The translations under genes and the position numbers were made by a program. From Natrinema saccharevitans (lineage in GTDB: Archaea > Halobacteriota > Halobacteria > Halobacteriales > Natrialbaceae), in NCBI RefSeq assembly GCF_001953745.1, contig NZ_LWLN01000001.1:1-64000 (forward strand): a stretch of DNA of 64,000 nt, given 5' to 3'. The notes under the pieces were generated by a model. That model was given only the letters and a program-made list of their open reading frames with translations. It was not told where the DNA came from and did not search any database. Positions 8,934 to 20,051 of the stretch are shown piece after piece. Numbering within the stretch: the stretch's first letter is position 1; each line of letters starts with the position of its first letter.

Positions 8934-9307
8934 GTTTCCTTTCGCACCTCCGACCACAGCTCCGCGAGTCGCTCGTCGGCTGTCCGGGTCGGCCGCTCGA
9001 TCTCGATCGTCAGCTGCCGCTTCTCGTCCAGCCCCAGCGTGATCTCGTCGAACGCGACCGAGTACTTGCTTGCGTGGTGGCCGTCCTGTCGAATCTCGGT
9101 CGACTCCTCGAGCAGTGTCGCCTCGGTCAGTAACTCGAGTTTCCGGTACAGCGTCGACTGCGGGATCTCACACCGCTTCGTGAGTTCCGACGCAGTCATG
9201 GGTTCCTCGAGGTTGCGGATTATCTCGCGGCAGTCGGGATCGTCCAGCGCAGAGCAGATCTCCTCCGCGGACGGCGTCGACTCCGAAGCGAACGGGTCCC
9301 GGACCAT
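8930..9307 (-). CDS. Winged-helix (ArsR-like) transcriptional regulator
   Basis: A 125-aa protein. Residues 15-80 form a winged helix-turn-helix with the typical phrase EEPMTASELTKRCEIPQSTLYRKLELLTEATLLEE, in which the recognition helix is IPQSTLYRKLELL. Residues 85-125 are a short tail of alternating hydrophobic strand and acidic helix. It overlaps the downstream membrane gene by 4 bp (ATGA), so the two are co-translated. It is probably a transcription regulator of this pair; its ligand is unknown. Upstream DNA is the rRNA promoter region, which is transcribed in the opposite direction. Confidence 0.75.
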   Translation of the reverse strand: MVRDPFASESTPSAEEICSALDDPDCREIIRNLEEPMTASELTKRCEIPQSTLYRKLELLTEATLLEESTEIRQDGHHASKYSVAFDEITLGLDEKRQLTIEIERPTRTADERLAELWSEVRKET

Positions 9308-9557
9308 TCGTCCCTACCTTACGACGCACGTGGTTTATCGGCATCGATGCGGCTCGCACTCGCCCGAGCCGACCGCCCGTACTGATTGACACGAACGGCC
9401 GTCAGCGGTCGGTGACACGAAGCCTTCTTGCGCGTCCACGCCCGACGACGACGCACGCGGGTATCATCCGGCCCGACTCCCTACGAGGGTGGGATGACCG
9501 GCCGACCTCCGCCCGCGTGACATTCTCGCGACCGATTATCGCGCTGCTCGAGCCAGG

Positions 9558-10060
9558 GGTGTTTTAGTAGTAACACGACGGCCGTTCTCGTGGAAAATCG
9601 TGCTATGGTATCGGGATTCGATGCGAGGATCGTTCGACGGCCTTATGTACCTCCCGGGCACTCGATTGTAATGCGAACAACGCGGCGCTCGCCGTCGCGT
9701 CCTTCGGCCGTCACCCGGCACGGAGGAACTGCACATCTGCTCTCGAATTTCGTCGGTTCGTTCCGACGGCCTTATTGACACTCGAGGGCTCCACCGAGGA
9801 CGTGGTCACGTCCGGGAACCGGCCGTGACAGTCCGGGGCCCTTATACGTGTCCGGGCGTTCAGTCGTGATCGTACACCCCTCGCCGGCCGTGTTTTCCGG
9901 TGCGGGTGCGATCCGACGCCCTTATATGCTCGAGGGCATTCGGATGTGAATGCAAAAGACGACGTGATCGACGGGCCGTTCAACTCGGTCCGTCATCTCG
10001 GATAGTTCGAACCCGAAGGGGTTATGTACCCCAGACGGTGTACGAATACGTCCGAAGGAA
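9558..10060 (+). promoter_or_regulatory. Tandem rRNA promoter array (five clear copies)
   Basis: The 9308-10104 gap holds no gene but at least five related promoter units of the form TCNGACG-N-CCTTAT followed by a C/G-rich stretch and an ATTCG/GATGTGAATG-like start region. Their TTAT boxes lie at 9643, 9772, 9842, 9922 and 10022. Examples are CGACGGCCTTATGTAC (9635-9650) and CGACGCCCTTATATGCTCGA. A weaker candidate GTGTTTTAGTAG lies near 9558. Spacings are about 129, 70, 80 and 100 bp. This matches the multiple tandem promoters known upstream of haloarchaeal 16S genes, which raise rRNA output. Confidence 0.85.
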
Positions 10061-10104
10061 ATGAGGATTCCACCCCTGCGGTCCGCCGTACAGATGGGAT
10101 CTGA

Positions 10105-10165
10105 TGTTAGCCTTGGTAGTTCGGTGACGCCCGATCGGTCACACGACCGGCGTCAGCGAACGTGG
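10105..10165 (+). other. 5' strand of the 16S pre-rRNA processing stem
   Basis: TGTTAGCCTTGGTAGTTC (10105-10122) is perfectly complementary to 11808-11825 downstream of 16S. Further inside, GCCCGATCGG (about 10129) pairs with CCGATCGGGC (about 11793), and CGAACGTGGAC pairs with GTCCACGTTCG (11764-11774). The interrupted helix is the archaeal bulge-helix-bulge substrate cut by the tRNA-intron endonuclease to release pre-16S. Confidence 0.85.
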
Positions 10166-10233
10166 ACCCATGTGTGAGTGTGTACCAACATTCACCGCCA
10201 ACAGACCCTCCCCAACTGGGGAGATCAAATAGC

Positions 10234-11705
<1,472 letters not shown>

Positions 11706-11716
11706 ACAGACCGGGA

Positions 11717-11760
11717 CCGGGGCGTCGCCCCGGCCCAAAAGTCGTGGCGCGTAGCGCCAC
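11717..11760 (+). repeat. Two 3-nt-loop hairpins directly after 16S
   Basis: CCGGGGC-GTC-GCCCCGG (11717-11733) and GTGGCGC-GTA-GCGCCAC (11744-11760) are two perfect 7-bp stems, each with a 3-nt loop, within the post-16S leader. They lie inside the long 16S processing stem and may aid folding of the pre-rRNA. The same design recurs at 36747-36896. Confidence 0.7.
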
Positions 11761-11763
11761 GCA

Positions 11764-11825
11764 GTCCACGTTCGATCGACCCACGTCGTGGCCGATCGGG
11801 CACCTTTGAACTACCAAGGCTAACA
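11764..11825 (+). other. 3' strand of the 16S pre-rRNA processing stem
   Basis: GTCCACGTTCG (11764-11774), CCGATCGGGC (11793-11802) and GAACTACCAAGGCTAACA (11808-11825) pair with the region 10105-10165 upstream of 16S. Together they close the 16S processing stem just ahead of the spacer tRNA. Confidence 0.85.
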
Positions 11826-11858
11826 CCTACTCCCGCTGTCCGCCTTTGTGGCGGACGT

Positions 11859-11930
11859 GGGCCCATAGCTCAGTGGTAGAGTGCCTCCTTTGCAAGGAGG
11901 ATGCCCAGGGTTCGAATCCCTGTGGGTCCA
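11859..11930 (+). tRNA. tRNA-Ala (anticodon TGC)
   Basis: A 72-nt cloverleaf. Acceptor GGGCCCA pairs with TGGGTCC, D arm is AGCTCAGTGGTAGAG, anticodon stem CCTCC/GGAGG holds loop TTTGCAA, and T arm is CAGGGTTCGAATCCCTG. CCA is not encoded. An Ala(TGC) tRNA in the 16S-23S spacer is standard for euryarchaea. Confidence 0.97.
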
Positions 11931-11943
11931 TGGCTCGGGTTGG

Positions 11944-11982
11944 ACCGAATCGTGCCCCTTAAGTGGGGCAGACGATTTCGGT
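11944..11982 (+). promoter_or_regulatory. Spacer hairpin containing a CCCCTTAAGT promoter-like box
   Basis: GCCCC-TTAAGT-GGGGC is the apex of a longer imperfect hairpin whose outer arms are ACCGAATCGT and ACGATTTCGGT. The sequence CCCCTTAAGT matches the box of haloarchaeal rRNA promoters, so this may be an internal promoter between tRNA-Ala and 23S, or a processing structure, or both. Confidence 0.5.
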
Positions 11983-12070
11983 CTAATCCGAACGAACCGA
12001 TGCACCACCCCGCGCAAGCGTGGGTGGGAAGGGTCAATGCAGGCCGGCCGTCTACCGGCGTGCAGATGAG

Positions 12071-12111
12071 ACCGTGTGTACGTGTAGTCCAGGCGTCCAC
12101 TGGACCCGTTC
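12071..12111 (+). other. 5' strand of the 23S pre-rRNA processing stem
   Basis: GTGTACGTGTAGTCCAG (12076-12092) is perfectly complementary to 15127-15143. Inner blocks GCGTCC and GGACCCGTTC pair with GGACGC and GAACGGGTCC at 15108-15123. The helix with internal bulges is the bulge-helix-bulge cleavage substrate of pre-23S. Confidence 0.82.
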
Positions 12112-12157
12112 CCGGGTCACGATGTTGCGACTCTGTCGCAACGCCGATCCGATGAAC

Positions 12158-15073
<2,916 letters not shown>

Positions 15074-15107
15074 TCATACACTACATCGCATTGGATCCGT
15101 GACGCGC

Positions 15108-15148
15108 GAACGGGTCCGGACGCAAACTGGACTACACGTACACTCGGT
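15108..15148 (+). other. 3' strand of the 23S pre-rRNA processing stem
   Basis: GAACGGGTCC, GGACGC and CTGGACTACACGTACAC (15127-15143) pair with 12071-12111 to close the 23S processing stem. It lies between 23S and 5S. Confidence 0.82.
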
Positions 15149-15201
15149 CTTGGACAGACACCGATTAGGGTTTGACGACGGTTCGAGTCCGTCGGTCGGC
15201 G

Positions 15202-15323
15202 TTACGGCGGCCATAGCGGCGAGGTGCCTCCCGTACCCATCCCGAACACGGAAGATAAGCTCGCCTGCGTTTCGGTCAGTACTGGAGTGGGCGACCCTCT
15301 GGGAACCCCGATTCGCCGCCACT
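15202..15323 (+). rRNA. rrf: 5S ribosomal RNA
   Basis: About 122 nt, starting TTACGGCGGCCATAGCGG, with CCCGTACCCATCCCGAACAC, GGAAGATAAGC and CAGTACTGGAGTG in the expected order and a terminal GGCGGC/GCCGCC helix. It is the last rRNA of the operon. Confidence 0.96.
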
Positions 15324-15341
15324 ACTCATACCTACTTAACT

Positions 15342-15377
15342 CCGAACAGCCACTGCACCCCAGTGGCTGTCGGGGTT
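15342..15377 (+). terminator. Hairpin with T-run after 5S (terminator or processing site)
   Basis: ACAGCCACTG (15346-15355) and CAGTGGCTGT (15361-15370) form a perfect 10-bp stem with a 5-nt loop. It is extended by CCG/CGG across a bulged A and followed by GGGGTTTTC. It sits between 5S and tRNA-Cys. It may end the rRNA transcript; since tRNA-Cys follows, processing or partial termination are alternatives. Confidence 0.6.
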
Positions 15378-15464
15378 TTCTGTATTTATACTGTGCTTCG
15401 ATCCGGAACAAGGGTTGATCCGTACCGCTATGCTTAAACGAACGCAGTAACAAGGCTAAACTGC

Positions 15465-15540
15465 GCCAAGGTGGCAGAGTCCGGCCGAACGCAGCGGCCT
15501 GCAGAGCCGCCCATCGCCGGTTCAAATCCGGCCCTTGGCT
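15465..15540 (+). tRNA. tRNA-Cys (anticodon GCA)
   Basis: A 76-nt cloverleaf. Acceptor GCCAAGG pairs with CCTTGGC (discriminator T), anticodon stem GCGGC/GCCGC holds loop CTGCAGA, and T arm is GCCGGTTCAAATCCGGC. CCA is not encoded. It lies downstream of 5S, as in other haloarchaeal rRNA operons. A TATA-like GCTTAAACG about 33 bp upstream could give separate transcription. Confidence 0.96.
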
Positions 15541-15708
15541 TTTTCGGTTTTTCAACGACGACGGCTATCGTTTTGACTCGTTCGTCTAACGAGTGACTTG
15601 CTTCGAACAGCCGATTGATTCCGTATTCGATTCAGGTAGCGACTGCAATCTCTCTGCATACAGATCCACTGATCCTGCTGCAGCTGAAAAATTCTCTCAA
15701 TAGGGTAG

Positions 15709-15782
<74 letters not shown>

Positions 15783-15842
15783 TGTGTTCACTACTTTCAG
15801 TGAGTGGCGGTTAAACGTTTCTTTCTTCGTCGCCCGGGACTG

Positions 15843-16538
15843 CTATTCGAAGTACTGTTCGAGCGCTTCGGTGACGATCCGGCCCGGCTCGACGTCGTCG
15901 ACCGACGCCCGTCGTCGGAGGTCGCGATAGGTCGTCGGTGAGAGGGTGAGACTGAGTTCTCCGAGAGTAACGCCGTGATCCGCGAGGGCCCGTTGGATAG
16001 AGTCGCCGTCGTTGATCGCACTGGCGACGCTTCGGACGTCACGGACTGTGAGGTCGCCGTCGAGCGTTGCCCAGGCCAGCAGTAGTCGTGCTTCGCCACC
16101 GACGCGGGCGATGTGTTTGGCAGCCGTCGGCGCGATTTGTCCGATCGCGACCTGTTTACGTACCGAGCGCGGCAGATCGTGGACGCGAGCCCACTTGCGA
16201 ATAAAGGAGACGGTAGCCTCGTCGCCGGCCCGTTCAGCGGCTGCTTTGTAGGATCCTTCGCCGCGAACGAGCGCGGCACAGGCAGCCGCCCCGCGGAGCA
16301 TGTACAGGTGATCGTCGTTGGTTGCACCGCTTGCAAACTGGCGGACAATCTCGGCGGCGTCAGCGAGGCTCTCGGGATCGTCAGGATCGAACTGGACGGC
16401 CTCGCGGGCATGTGTTCCCGCGACCGATTCGTCGCCTCGGATGACTGGTGCGCCGACGGGTGATTCTCGGTCCGTCGGGATCGAACGACCGTTTTCGCCG
16501 CGTCGGGACGAACGATCTCCGAACCGGTTGTCAGTCAT
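15843..16538 (-). CDS. Conserved haloarchaeal protein (DUF7119-like), HTH-type
   Basis: A 231-aa protein starting at ATG 16538 (MTDNRFGDRSSRR); a longer open frame to 16565 adds nine unlikely residues. It has a charged N-terminus, then SPVGAPVIRGDESVAG, a helical domain (YMLRGAAACAALVRGEGSYKAAAERAGDEATVSFIRKWARVHDLP) resembling an HTH where the GSYKAAAERAG segment looks like a repetitive-helix DNA-binding fold, and a C-terminal helix-rich tail. It appears conserved in Halobacteria next to rRNA or tRNA genes and is tentatively DUF7119. Function is unknown; a nucleic-acid-binding role is an inference from the helical pattern. It lies 57 bp downstream of a 46-codon gene in the same direction. 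Confidence 0.75.
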   Translation of the reverse strand: MTDNRFGDRSSRRGENGRSIPTDRESPVGAPVIRGDESVAGTHAREAVQFDPDDPESLADAAEIVRQFASGATNDDHLYMLRGAAACAALVRGEGSYKAAAERAGDEATVSFIRKWARVHDLPRSVRKQVAIGQIAPTAAKHIARVGGEARLLLAWATLDGDLTVRDVRSVASAINDGDSIQRALADHGVTLGELSLTLSPTTYRDLRRRASVDDVEPGRIVTEALEQYFE

Positions 16539-16595
16539 GCATCTGAATACGGGAGTGCCGGTCAAAAAGGTCGCTGCCGTGGCGAAGCTCTCGCA

Positions 16596-16736
16596 TTACT
16601 CTTCGCGCTTCTCGGCGAGATGTTCCCATATTTCCGTACAGCCGGCCCCTTCTTCGATGTCGTCGAGGTGGGCGTCGTCGCGCTCCTCCGTATCCTGCTC
16701 GAGCGGCTCCGGTTTGCATTCGGCTGCGTCTGTCAT
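16596..16736 (-). CDS. 46-aa acidic haloarchaeal small protein
   Basis: A short gene beginning at ATG 16736 with MTDAAECKPEPLEQDTEERD and ending GCTEIWEHLAEKREE. It is highly acidic with two cysteines, and the GCTEIWEHL core looks like a conserved block. It has a TATA box (GGTATAAGT, 16759-16767 on the plus strand) about 27 bp upstream of the ATG, so the transcript would be leaderless. A palindrome lies at the promoter. The next gene (15843-16538) follows in the same direction, so the two may form an operon. Function is unknown. Confidence 0.65.
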   Translation of the reverse strand: MTDAAECKPEPLEQDTEERDDAHLDDIEEGAGCTEIWEHLAEKREE

Positions 16737-16758
16737 GGACCGCCCTTTGGAGTCCGGC

Positions 16759-16790
16759 GGTATAAGTATCGCTTCGGCTGCAAGCGATAC
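16759..16790 (-). promoter_or_regulatory. TATA box with a 9-bp palindromic operator-like site
   Basis: Reading the minus strand, the TATA box ACTTATACC lies about 27 bp upstream of the 46-aa gene. Directly upstream, GTATCGCTT (16766-16774) and AAGCGATAC (16782-16790) form a perfect 9-bp inverted repeat with a 7-nt spacer. It overlaps the BRE/TATA region, where a bound repressor or activator would act. Confidence 0.55.
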
Positions 16791-17505
16791 CCATGTTCTC
16801 TCTTACAGGAGTATTATGCCGTTATCTCTGACGGATCGACCGATCGAAACGATCGTGAGTTACCGATCGGTGTGGTGGCGTTGCGGGTCGACGACGTGGA
16901 CGTCCCATCTCGGGGTTCGAGTCGGCCCAGCCCATGGAAGGGGGGAGCCAACGGCTCCACGGTGGTGATTCACGAAAGCGGGTGCGGGGGGTCACAACGG
17001 ATACGATAGCCGTCTCGGATTGTAACTCCCGGCGTATCGATGTCGGCCGGGTGGCGGTTGACGTGGATTGAGGCGGACCGTCGGTCGCAGGATCGCTCGT
17101 TTCTGACCGGGCCGAATCGATCAGGAGGGGTACGACGGTCAGCGGTCGTGAACCGAGTCCCACCGACAAACCCGTGAGTCGGCATCGAGTTATCTCAATC
17201 TCTTTGGAGCAAAATCAGCCGGTAGATGGGGTACGAACGCCGGCGGCGGCCGGTGATCCGTGGGTCGCGCTGGTGGTTCGGCACCGATCTACGCTCGAGC
17301 GGGGCCGGGAACCGGCCGATTCGCGGGGTGATGGCTCCCGATCGTTCTCGCGCGCGGTGGGTACGGCGACCGGATGGAACGGACGGTAATCGGGCCCGGT
17401 TCCGTCTCGCCGGTCTCGGTAGCCGGAATCCTGGTCGGTACGCTGGACGTGCAGTCTAAGTGGGTGCGGCTATTGGCTCGACTGCTATTGGTCACTGCAC
17501 ACACG
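16791..17505. other. Intergenic stretch without a supportable gene
   Basis: About 715 bp between the palindrome and the next gene. Open frames here (for example 16822-17169 minus) have no protein-like composition, and I see no tRNA or other RNA fold. It could hold a decayed gene or regulatory DNA; nothing specific is recognised. Confidence 0.4.
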
Positions 17506-17694
17506 ATGTACGATTACGTCGAGTGGAAGGCAGTGGACGAGACGTTCGAGTGGGAGTCCGTCGCCGTTGTCAACGCGACGGCCGACCGGGAGGATCCCGA
17601 GAGCGTTCGGTTCCAACTCGAACTCGATAACCTCTCTGAGGAGTACGTCCCGAAGCACGTGGAGGAACTCGACCTGACGCCCACACAGAATTGA
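17506..17694 (+). CDS. Small acidic conserved protein, unknown function
   Basis: A 62-aa acidic protein from ATG 17506: MYDYVEWKAVDETFEWESVA, then a strand-helix pattern (VNATADREDPESVRFQLELDNLSEEYVPKHVEELDL). No cysteines, motif or TM segment are present. The acidic, well-ordered composition is typical of real haloarchaeal small proteins, unlike the upstream open frame to 17374. No family is recognised. The 181 bp between its stop and rimI contain only a poor-quality frame. Confidence 0.55.
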   Translation: MYDYVEWKAVDETFEWESVAVVNATADREDPESVRFQLELDNLSEEYVPKHVEELDLTPTQN

Positions 17695-17875
17695 CCGCGG
17701 CGTTCGAGATGGCGGCGAACCCGGCGGAGCGAGTTCCCGTATCGAAGACGAGACGGAAGACGACGAATAGATGGCCCTGTCGAAGCCAGTGGACTACTTC
17801 GAGTCGGCCGCGGCGTCGACGCCGCGACCGCCGGGACGCGTACGGCTTTTACTGTTCGGCGTGTAACCTCTGGCT

Positions 17876-18349
17876 GTGACGACGTTCGCGCCGAAGGACG
17901 GCGAGGAGGTATCGATCCGGCCCGCCGAGCGGGCGGACCTGCTCGCGGTCGTTCGCATCGAGAACGACTCGTTTTCTCAGCCGTGGCCGTACGACGCCTT
18001 CGAGGGCTTTCTCGGCGACCCTGGGTTTCTGGTCGCCGAAATCAACGGCAAGGTCGCCGGGTATATCGTTTCCGACGTGACCCAGCAGATCGGCCGGGCG
18101 CTGGGTCACGTCAAGGACGTCGCCGTCCATCCCGACCACCGCGGTGCCGGCGTCGGCTCCGCATTGCTGTCCCGTTCGCTCGGCGTCCTCGCGGCTCAGG
18201 GTGCGGGAACGGTCAAACTCGAGGTGCGGTGCTCGAACGACGGGGCCAAGCGACTCTATCGGGAGTTCGGGTTCGAGCCGCTCCGCCGGGTGCCGGCGTA
18301 CTACGGCGACGGCGAGGACGCGATCGTGATGATCCGGAAGGTGGAGTAG
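17876..18349 (+). CDS. rimI: Ribosomal-protein-alanine-type N-acetyltransferase (GNAT family)
   Basis: A 157-aa GNAT-fold enzyme that transfers acetyl from acetyl-CoA to protein N-termini. N-terminal strand-helix VSIRPAERADLLAVVRIENDSFSQPW is the RimI/Ard1 hallmark. Motif A, VAVHPDHRGAGVGSALL (near residue 85), binds the CoA pyrophosphate (R/Q-x-x-G-x-G/A). Motif B, VRCSNDGAKRLYREFGFEP, follows. The start is a GTG. It lies 36 bp upstream of the next gene (a DUF5810 protein) in the same direction. In archaea this enzyme is the broad-specificity N-terminal acetyltransferase; its exact targets here are unknown. Confidence 0.88.
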   Translation: MTTFAPKDGEEVSIRPAERADLLAVVRIENDSFSQPWPYDAFEGFLGDPGFLVAEINGKVAGYIVSDVTQQIGRALGHVKDVAVHPDHRGAGVGSALLSRSLGVLAAQGAGTVKLEVRCSNDGAKRLYREFGFEPLRRVPAYYGDGEDAIVMIRKVE

Positions 18350-18385
18350 CGGGACGTTTTACCGTCCGCGACCGTAGCTTCGGGT

Positions 18386-18808
18386 ATGGGATACGCCTGT
18401 CCGGTCTGTGAGGCCGAGGAGGCCGACGCGGTCCATCTCGCGAACCACCTCGCGATCACCGCGTCGCTGGGCCGCGAGGAACACCGCGAGTGGCTCGAGG
18501 AACACGCCCCCGACTGGGCCGACTGTAGCCCCGAGGAACTCGGGGCGCGCGTCAGTCCGCACGCCGAGGAGATCGACACGCCGGAGTTCGAGGGTCACGA
18601 TCACGGCCACGGTCGCGAGCCGGGCCGTCCGGACTCGCTCGAGGGGACGGTCGGGCGGGGGAGCCGCGGCCCTGGCCGCGGTGACTTGACGGCCGAAGCG
18701 GCGGACGTCCTGCAAGAGGCCGCCGAGTTGACCCGCGAGATGGAGACCGCCGACGGTGACGAAGGGACCGACTCGGCGGACGGCACCGACGGGAACGAAA
18801 ACGCGTAA
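18386..18808 (+). CDS. DUF5810 zinc-finger-like protein
   Basis: A 140-aa protein. The N-terminus MGYACPVCEAEEADAVHLANHLAITASL is the characteristic block: a CxxC knuckle followed by HxxxH, forming a C2H2-like site, then REEHREWLEEHAPDW. The C-terminal half is low-complexity acid/Gly/Arg sequence (GREPGRPD, GRGSRGPGRGD) and an acidic tail. It is paired with the DUF5809 gene 25 bp downstream, an association seen across haloarchaea. Function unknown; a metal-binding adaptor is plausible. Confidence 0.78.
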   Translation: MGYACPVCEAEEADAVHLANHLAITASLGREEHREWLEEHAPDWADCSPEELGARVSPHAEEIDTPEFEGHDHGHGREPGRPDSLEGTVGRGSRGPGRGDLTAEAADVLQEAAELTREMETADGDEGTDSADGTDGNENA

Positions 18809-18833
18809 CTGCCAGTCCGCCGATCGTCCGAAC

Positions 18834-19244
18834 ATGCACACCGAGGGGATTTTCAGTTTCGAGTCGGCCGCCGAGGCGCGGGAACGCTACGAGTCGGTCG
18901 GGCCCGCGGCACAGACGGTCGTCCGCGAGGTCGCGAAGGCCATGGACTTCGATCGCGAGGAGTACGACGATCGGGTCACCGGCGACGTCGTCGAGACGGC
19001 TCGGGACGCCCTTTTCGCCAGCCTGCTCGAGGCTCACGTGGGATCTCGCGAGGAGTTCGAGGAGTGGCGGGCGGGGTACGACGGCGAGGTGACGACGGTC
19101 GGACACGAGGACGTCGACCGCGTCGTCTGGCACTCGGGGCCGGACGGCGACGCCGTCGCCGCGACCTTCCAAAACGAACCCGAGGCGGCGGTCGCGACGC
19201 TCCGGCGGCAGGCGTTCGGGCGGTTGTATCGGGAGATCGTCTAG
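18834..19244 (+). CDS. DUF5809 family protein
   Basis: A 136-aa acidic, soluble, mainly helical protein starting MHTEGIFSFESAAEARERYE. It has no cysteines or catalytic motif. GPAAQTVVREVAKAMDFDREEYDDRV and LEAHVGSREEFEEW are helix-rich blocks. It follows the DUF5810 gene by 25 bp and is probably co-transcribed with it. A family-level name is given from the conserved pairing and N-terminus; the biochemical role is unknown. Confidence 0.7.
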   Translation: MHTEGIFSFESAAEARERYESVGPAAQTVVREVAKAMDFDREEYDDRVTGDVVETARDALFASLLEAHVGSREEFEEWRAGYDGEVTTVGHEDVDRVVWHSGPDGDAVAATFQNEPEAAVATLRRQAFGRLYREIV

Positions 19245-19261
19245 GAGAAAGCGTCTTGTTT

Positions 19262-19281
19262 GTTCCCACCCTAGTGGGAAC
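19262..19281 (+). promoter_or_regulatory. Palindromic operator of the VapBC pair
   Basis: GTTCCCAC (19262-19269) and GTGGGAAC (19274-19281) form a perfect 8-bp inverted repeat with a 4-nt spacer. It ends one base before the antitoxin ATG at 19283. Toxin-antitoxin operons are normally autorepressed through such a site, bound by the AbrB-type antitoxin. Confidence 0.65.
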
Positions 19282-19282
19282 C

Positions 19283-19555
19283 ATGAGCGCCGACGGAGAG
19301 GAGCGCCGGCTCGACGAGAAGGGACGTATAACGATTCCCCGGCGAATCCGTGACCGGCTGAACCTCGAACCGGGTGAACGCGTTCGCATCGATGTCCAGG
19401 ATGGTACGGTTATCGTTCGGCCCCGCGTCTCCCGCTCGGCTTTCACCGAGTCGATGCGAGGCTGTCTCACCGAAGACTCGAAAGCTGACGATGCGCCGTC
19501 GATCGATCCGACGGACCTGAAAGCTGACTGGACGTCGGACCTGCCGGACGCGTAA
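19283..19555 (+). CDS. vapB: VapB-type antitoxin (AbrB/SpoVT swapped-hairpin domain)
   Basis: A 90-aa protein. Residues 5-45 form the swapped-hairpin AbrB/MazE-like DNA-binding domain: RRLDEKGRITIPRRIRDRLNLEPGERVRIDVQDGTVIVRP. The C-terminal half (SIDPTDLKADWTSDLPD) is an acidic tail that would thread into the toxin active site. The TGA is followed 2 bp later by the toxin ATG. It is expected to dimerise, bind the palindrome at its own start, and repress the operon. Confidence 0.85.
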   Translation: MSADGEERRLDEKGRITIPRRIRDRLNLEPGERVRIDVQDGTVIVRPRVSRSAFTESMRGCLTEDSKADDAPSIDPTDLKADWTSDLPDA

Positions 19556-19557
19556 CG

Positions 19558-19983
19558 ATGCACTGTTTCGATGCGAACGTCTGGATCTATTACCTCGACC
19601 GGACCCTCGAGGAACACGATGCGGTCGCGGAAACGATCGATCCACTCCTCGAAAGCGAACCGCTATTTACCACGACGGTGCTACAGATGGAAGTCGTCCA
19701 CTACCTCCACACGCAACTCGACGAGCCGCGTGACCGAATCGATCGGTTCCTGCGACTCGAAGACGTTCTCGTCGCCGATTTGACGCCGGACGACGTCGAA
19801 GCCGCAACGGACGTGCTGAACTCGTATCCCCACGCAGGCATTGGCGGCCGTGATGCGACGGTACTGGCTGCGATGCAACGATACGATGTCTCTCGCCTCT
19901 GGACCCACGATTCCGGCCTCCAACGTGTCGGAGCCGACCTCGAATGGCTCGATGTCACGGATCCAGTCACGATCGACCAGTAG
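19558..19983 (+). CDS. vapC: VapC-type PIN-domain RNase toxin
   Basis: A 141-aa PIN-domain protein with the four acidic metal ligands in place: D5 (MHCFDANVWIYYLD), E45 (LQMEVVHYL), D99 (GGRDATVLAAM) and D118 (WTHDSGL). PIN toxins cleave RNA, often tRNA anticodon loops or rRNA. The active site is complete, so the toxin should be functional. The antitoxin lies 2 bp upstream. Only the family is inferred; the RNA target is unknown. Confidence 0.86.
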   Translation: MHCFDANVWIYYLDRTLEEHDAVAETIDPLLESEPLFTTTVLQMEVVHYLHTQLDEPRDRIDRFLRLEDVLVADLTPDDVEAATDVLNSYPHAGIGGRDATVLAAMQRYDVSRLWTHDSGLQRVGADLEWLDVTDPVTIDQ

Positions 19984-20051
19984 TCGACGGCTCCACTCGT
20001 CGAGGCGTTCGACCACTATCGCTTAGCCCCTCGAGCGCCTACGCTCCGACG

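Noticed and set aside
16890-16935. Possible tRNA T-arm (GGGGTTCGAGTC) in the 16791-17505 gap
   Set aside because: No matching acceptor, D or anticodon arm could be drawn.
17691-17879. 62-codon frame ending in GFYCSACNLWL before rimI
   Set aside because: Arg-rich, low-quality composition with only two cysteines; a coincidence with a ribbon-like ending is likely.
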